In this document: positions 6,309 to 6,960 of the stretch, piece after piece | Position numbering within the stretch: the stretch's first letter is position 1 | How the letters are laid out: the number at the start of each line of letters is the position of its first letter | Source: Desulfobacteraceae bacterium | Lineage (GTDB): Bacteria; Desulfobacterota; Desulfobacteria; Desulfobacterales; UBA11574 | Length of the DNA stretch: 6,960 nucleotides | Direction: 5' to 3' | Assembly: GCA_029857875.1 (NCBI GenBank) | Contig: JAOUGB010000124.1 | Location: 1-6,960 of the forward strand | Program-made: the position numbers and the translations under genes | Notes under the pieces: generated by a model | Database searches by the model: none | Seen by the model: only the letters and a program-made list of their open reading frames with translations | What the model was told of the DNA's origin: nothing

Positions 6309-6373
6309 TTCCGCAATCTCTGCGCCTGCCCTGTGAAATGCAGAGCCTATTTCTCTGGGGTCAATCTGCGGAA
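6309..6373. repeat. Imperfect palindrome between the two elements
   Basis: Outer arms TTCCGCA (6309-6315) and TGCGGAA (6367-6373) match perfectly. Inner arms CCCTGTGAAAT (6329-6339) and ATTTCTCTGGG (6349-6359) match at 9 of 11 positions. A partly overlapping weaker dyad runs from GGAATTA (6370-6376) to TAATTCC (6404-6410). No coding potential is seen. It may be a degraded repeat of another family. Confidence 0.4.
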
Positions 6374-6406
6374 TTAGTTGTTCCCACCAGGGGGCGGGAC
6401 GCGTAA

Positions 6407-6424
6407 TTCCTTGATTTCCTTGAT
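6407..6424. repeat. 9-bp tandem duplication
   Basis: TTCCTTGAT occurs twice in direct succession (6407-6415 and 6416-6424). It is a small tandem duplication in non-coding sequence with no evident function. The remaining stretch to 6492 contains only a 7-bp hairpin (6458-6464 with 6472-6478). Confidence 0.6.
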
Positions 6425-6492
6425 CTTACGAAAAATTGCTAATTTCTGCATTGGAAACTGTATTTGTGTCCAATACAGATTTATGGATGGAC

Positions 6493-6640
6493 ACTAGAAC
6501 CTATCTCAAAAATAAGATTAGGGTTCAGGGCAAGGCGCGAAACGGTGAAAAAGCGGAGCATACACGTAGTATGTGAGCATTTTGAACCGTTTCGCAACGC
6601 TGCCATGGGCACTTAGATTGTTTTTGAGATAGGTTCTAGT
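6493..6640 (+). mobile_element. MITE-like palindromic element, copy 2
   Basis: A 148-base element bounded by a 20-bp perfect inverted repeat (ACTAGAACCTATCTCAAAAA at 6493-6512, complement at 6621-6640). An internal 10-bp perfect stem GCGAAACGGT (6537-6546) pairs with 6586-6595, and a central hairpin is formed by CATAC (6559-6563) and GTATG (6569-6573). It is related to copy 1, in opposite orientation: 12 of the first 14 terminal bases agree, and shared blocks such as CAAGGCG (6531-6537) fall in the same order. There is no transposase or long frame inside. Without a clear target duplication the exact ends are uncertain by a few bases. Confidence 0.8.
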
Positions 6641-6874
6641 TAATATTCAAGGAATATTGTATCAGAGGTGACATTATTTTTACTATAGACTCAAATGTTG
6701 CCCCCATTATTTTCAGCACCGTCAATGAAACGAAGCAGGCCGTGGAAATTAATTGATGTAATATCGTATAGATGCAATGGTTAAAGAGAAAAAAGAAGCA
6801 TGCGTTCCAACAAGGCATGATTGTTGCATATATCTGTTACCGTTATGAAATCTTTTTTGTTAAAAGGTCATTAA
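6641..6874. other. Non-coding stretch before the EAL/HDOD gene
   Basis: AT-rich sequence with no gene I can support. It holds a 7-bp hairpin (AATATTC 6642-6648 with GAATATT 6652-6658) and a 38-codon open stretch without a start (6640-6753). Near its end is a poor promoter candidate, TTGTTG (6821-6826) 17 bases before TATGAA (6844-6849), which could serve the downstream gene. Confidence 0.5.
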
Positions 6875-6960
6875 ATGGATATCTATGTTGCCAGACAGCC
6901 CATATTCGACATAAAGAAATGCATATTTGGCTACGAACTTCTTTTCAGGGCCGACATGTC
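6875..6960 (+). CDS. YuxH-type EAL/HDOD signalling protein, N-terminal fragment
   Basis: The window ends after 28 codons and two bases. The visible N-terminus reads MDIYVARQPIFD, then FGYELLFRADM at residues 18-28. RQPIFD followed by GYELLFR is the hallmark start of YuxH-family proteins, which carry an EAL-like domain followed by a C-terminal HDOD domain. In this family the EAL signature is usually degenerate, and here the position reads ELL rather than EAL, so cyclic-di-GMP hydrolysis should not be assumed. AAAAGG (6862-6867) lies 7 bases before the ATG. The HDOD part is outside the window and is inferred from the family only. It is a cytosolic regulator whose target is unknown. Confidence 0.82.
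   Translation, partial: MDIYVARQPIFDIKKCIFGYELLFRADM

Noticed and set aside
6077..6406. Plus-strand frame of 109 codons.
   Set aside because: It runs antisense through the ligase start and across the palindromic element. The composition follows the repeat and there is no ribosome site for it.
6137..6640. CRISPR array or toxin-antitoxin locus in the repeat-rich gap.
   Set aside because: There are only two long palindromes in opposite orientation, with no regular short repeats and spacers, and no pair of small genes.
6636..6818. Minus-strand frame of 60 codons.
   Set aside because: It has no Shine-Dalgarno sequence before its ATG, ends within the edge of the palindromic element and has a low-complexity AT-driven composition.

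Overview
The window looks like part of a bacterial chromosome, probably from an anaerobic deltaproteobacterium of the Desulfobacterales type. This is inferred from gene style, moderate GC content, the gene set and a pair of roughly 145-bp palindromic repeats. No rRNA or other marker is present to confirm it. Six protein genes are supported (one cut by the right edge), plus a short leader peptide.

Left third (1-3305): shikimate and phenylalanine biosynthesis. aroB (3-dehydroquinate synthase, minus strand) diverges from a plus-strand gene for a fused enzyme: type Iβ DAHP synthase, then prephenate dehydratase, then an ACT domain. The fusion therefore joins the first step of the shikimate pathway to a terminal step of phenylalanine synthesis. 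The region between the two genes holds a promoter, a 27-codon leader peptide with six Phe codons, mutually exclusive RNA hairpins and two consecutive intrinsic terminators. It reads as a phenylalanine transcription attenuator with a doubled stop signal. It is the most striking element of the window.

Middle (3306-3975): a 136-residue protein of unknown function lies behind two good sigma-70-type promoters. These are interleaved with repeated TTGAGCG and CAATTTAGGTG motifs. The gene ends at a clear intrinsic terminator.

Right-centre (3957-6074, minus strand): a two-gene operon encodes an AMP-forming acyl-CoA ligase and, 21 bases downstream, a gamma-carbonic-anhydrase-like hexapeptide-repeat protein. 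The pairing resembles PaaK/PaaY and CaiC/CaiE.

Right end (6075-6960): about 800 bases without a convincing gene. The stretch holds two diverged copies, in opposite orientation, of one MITE-like palindromic element (6137-6280 and 6493-6640), with smaller imperfect palindromes between them. At the right edge the first 28 codons of a YuxH-type EAL/HDOD signalling protein begin.
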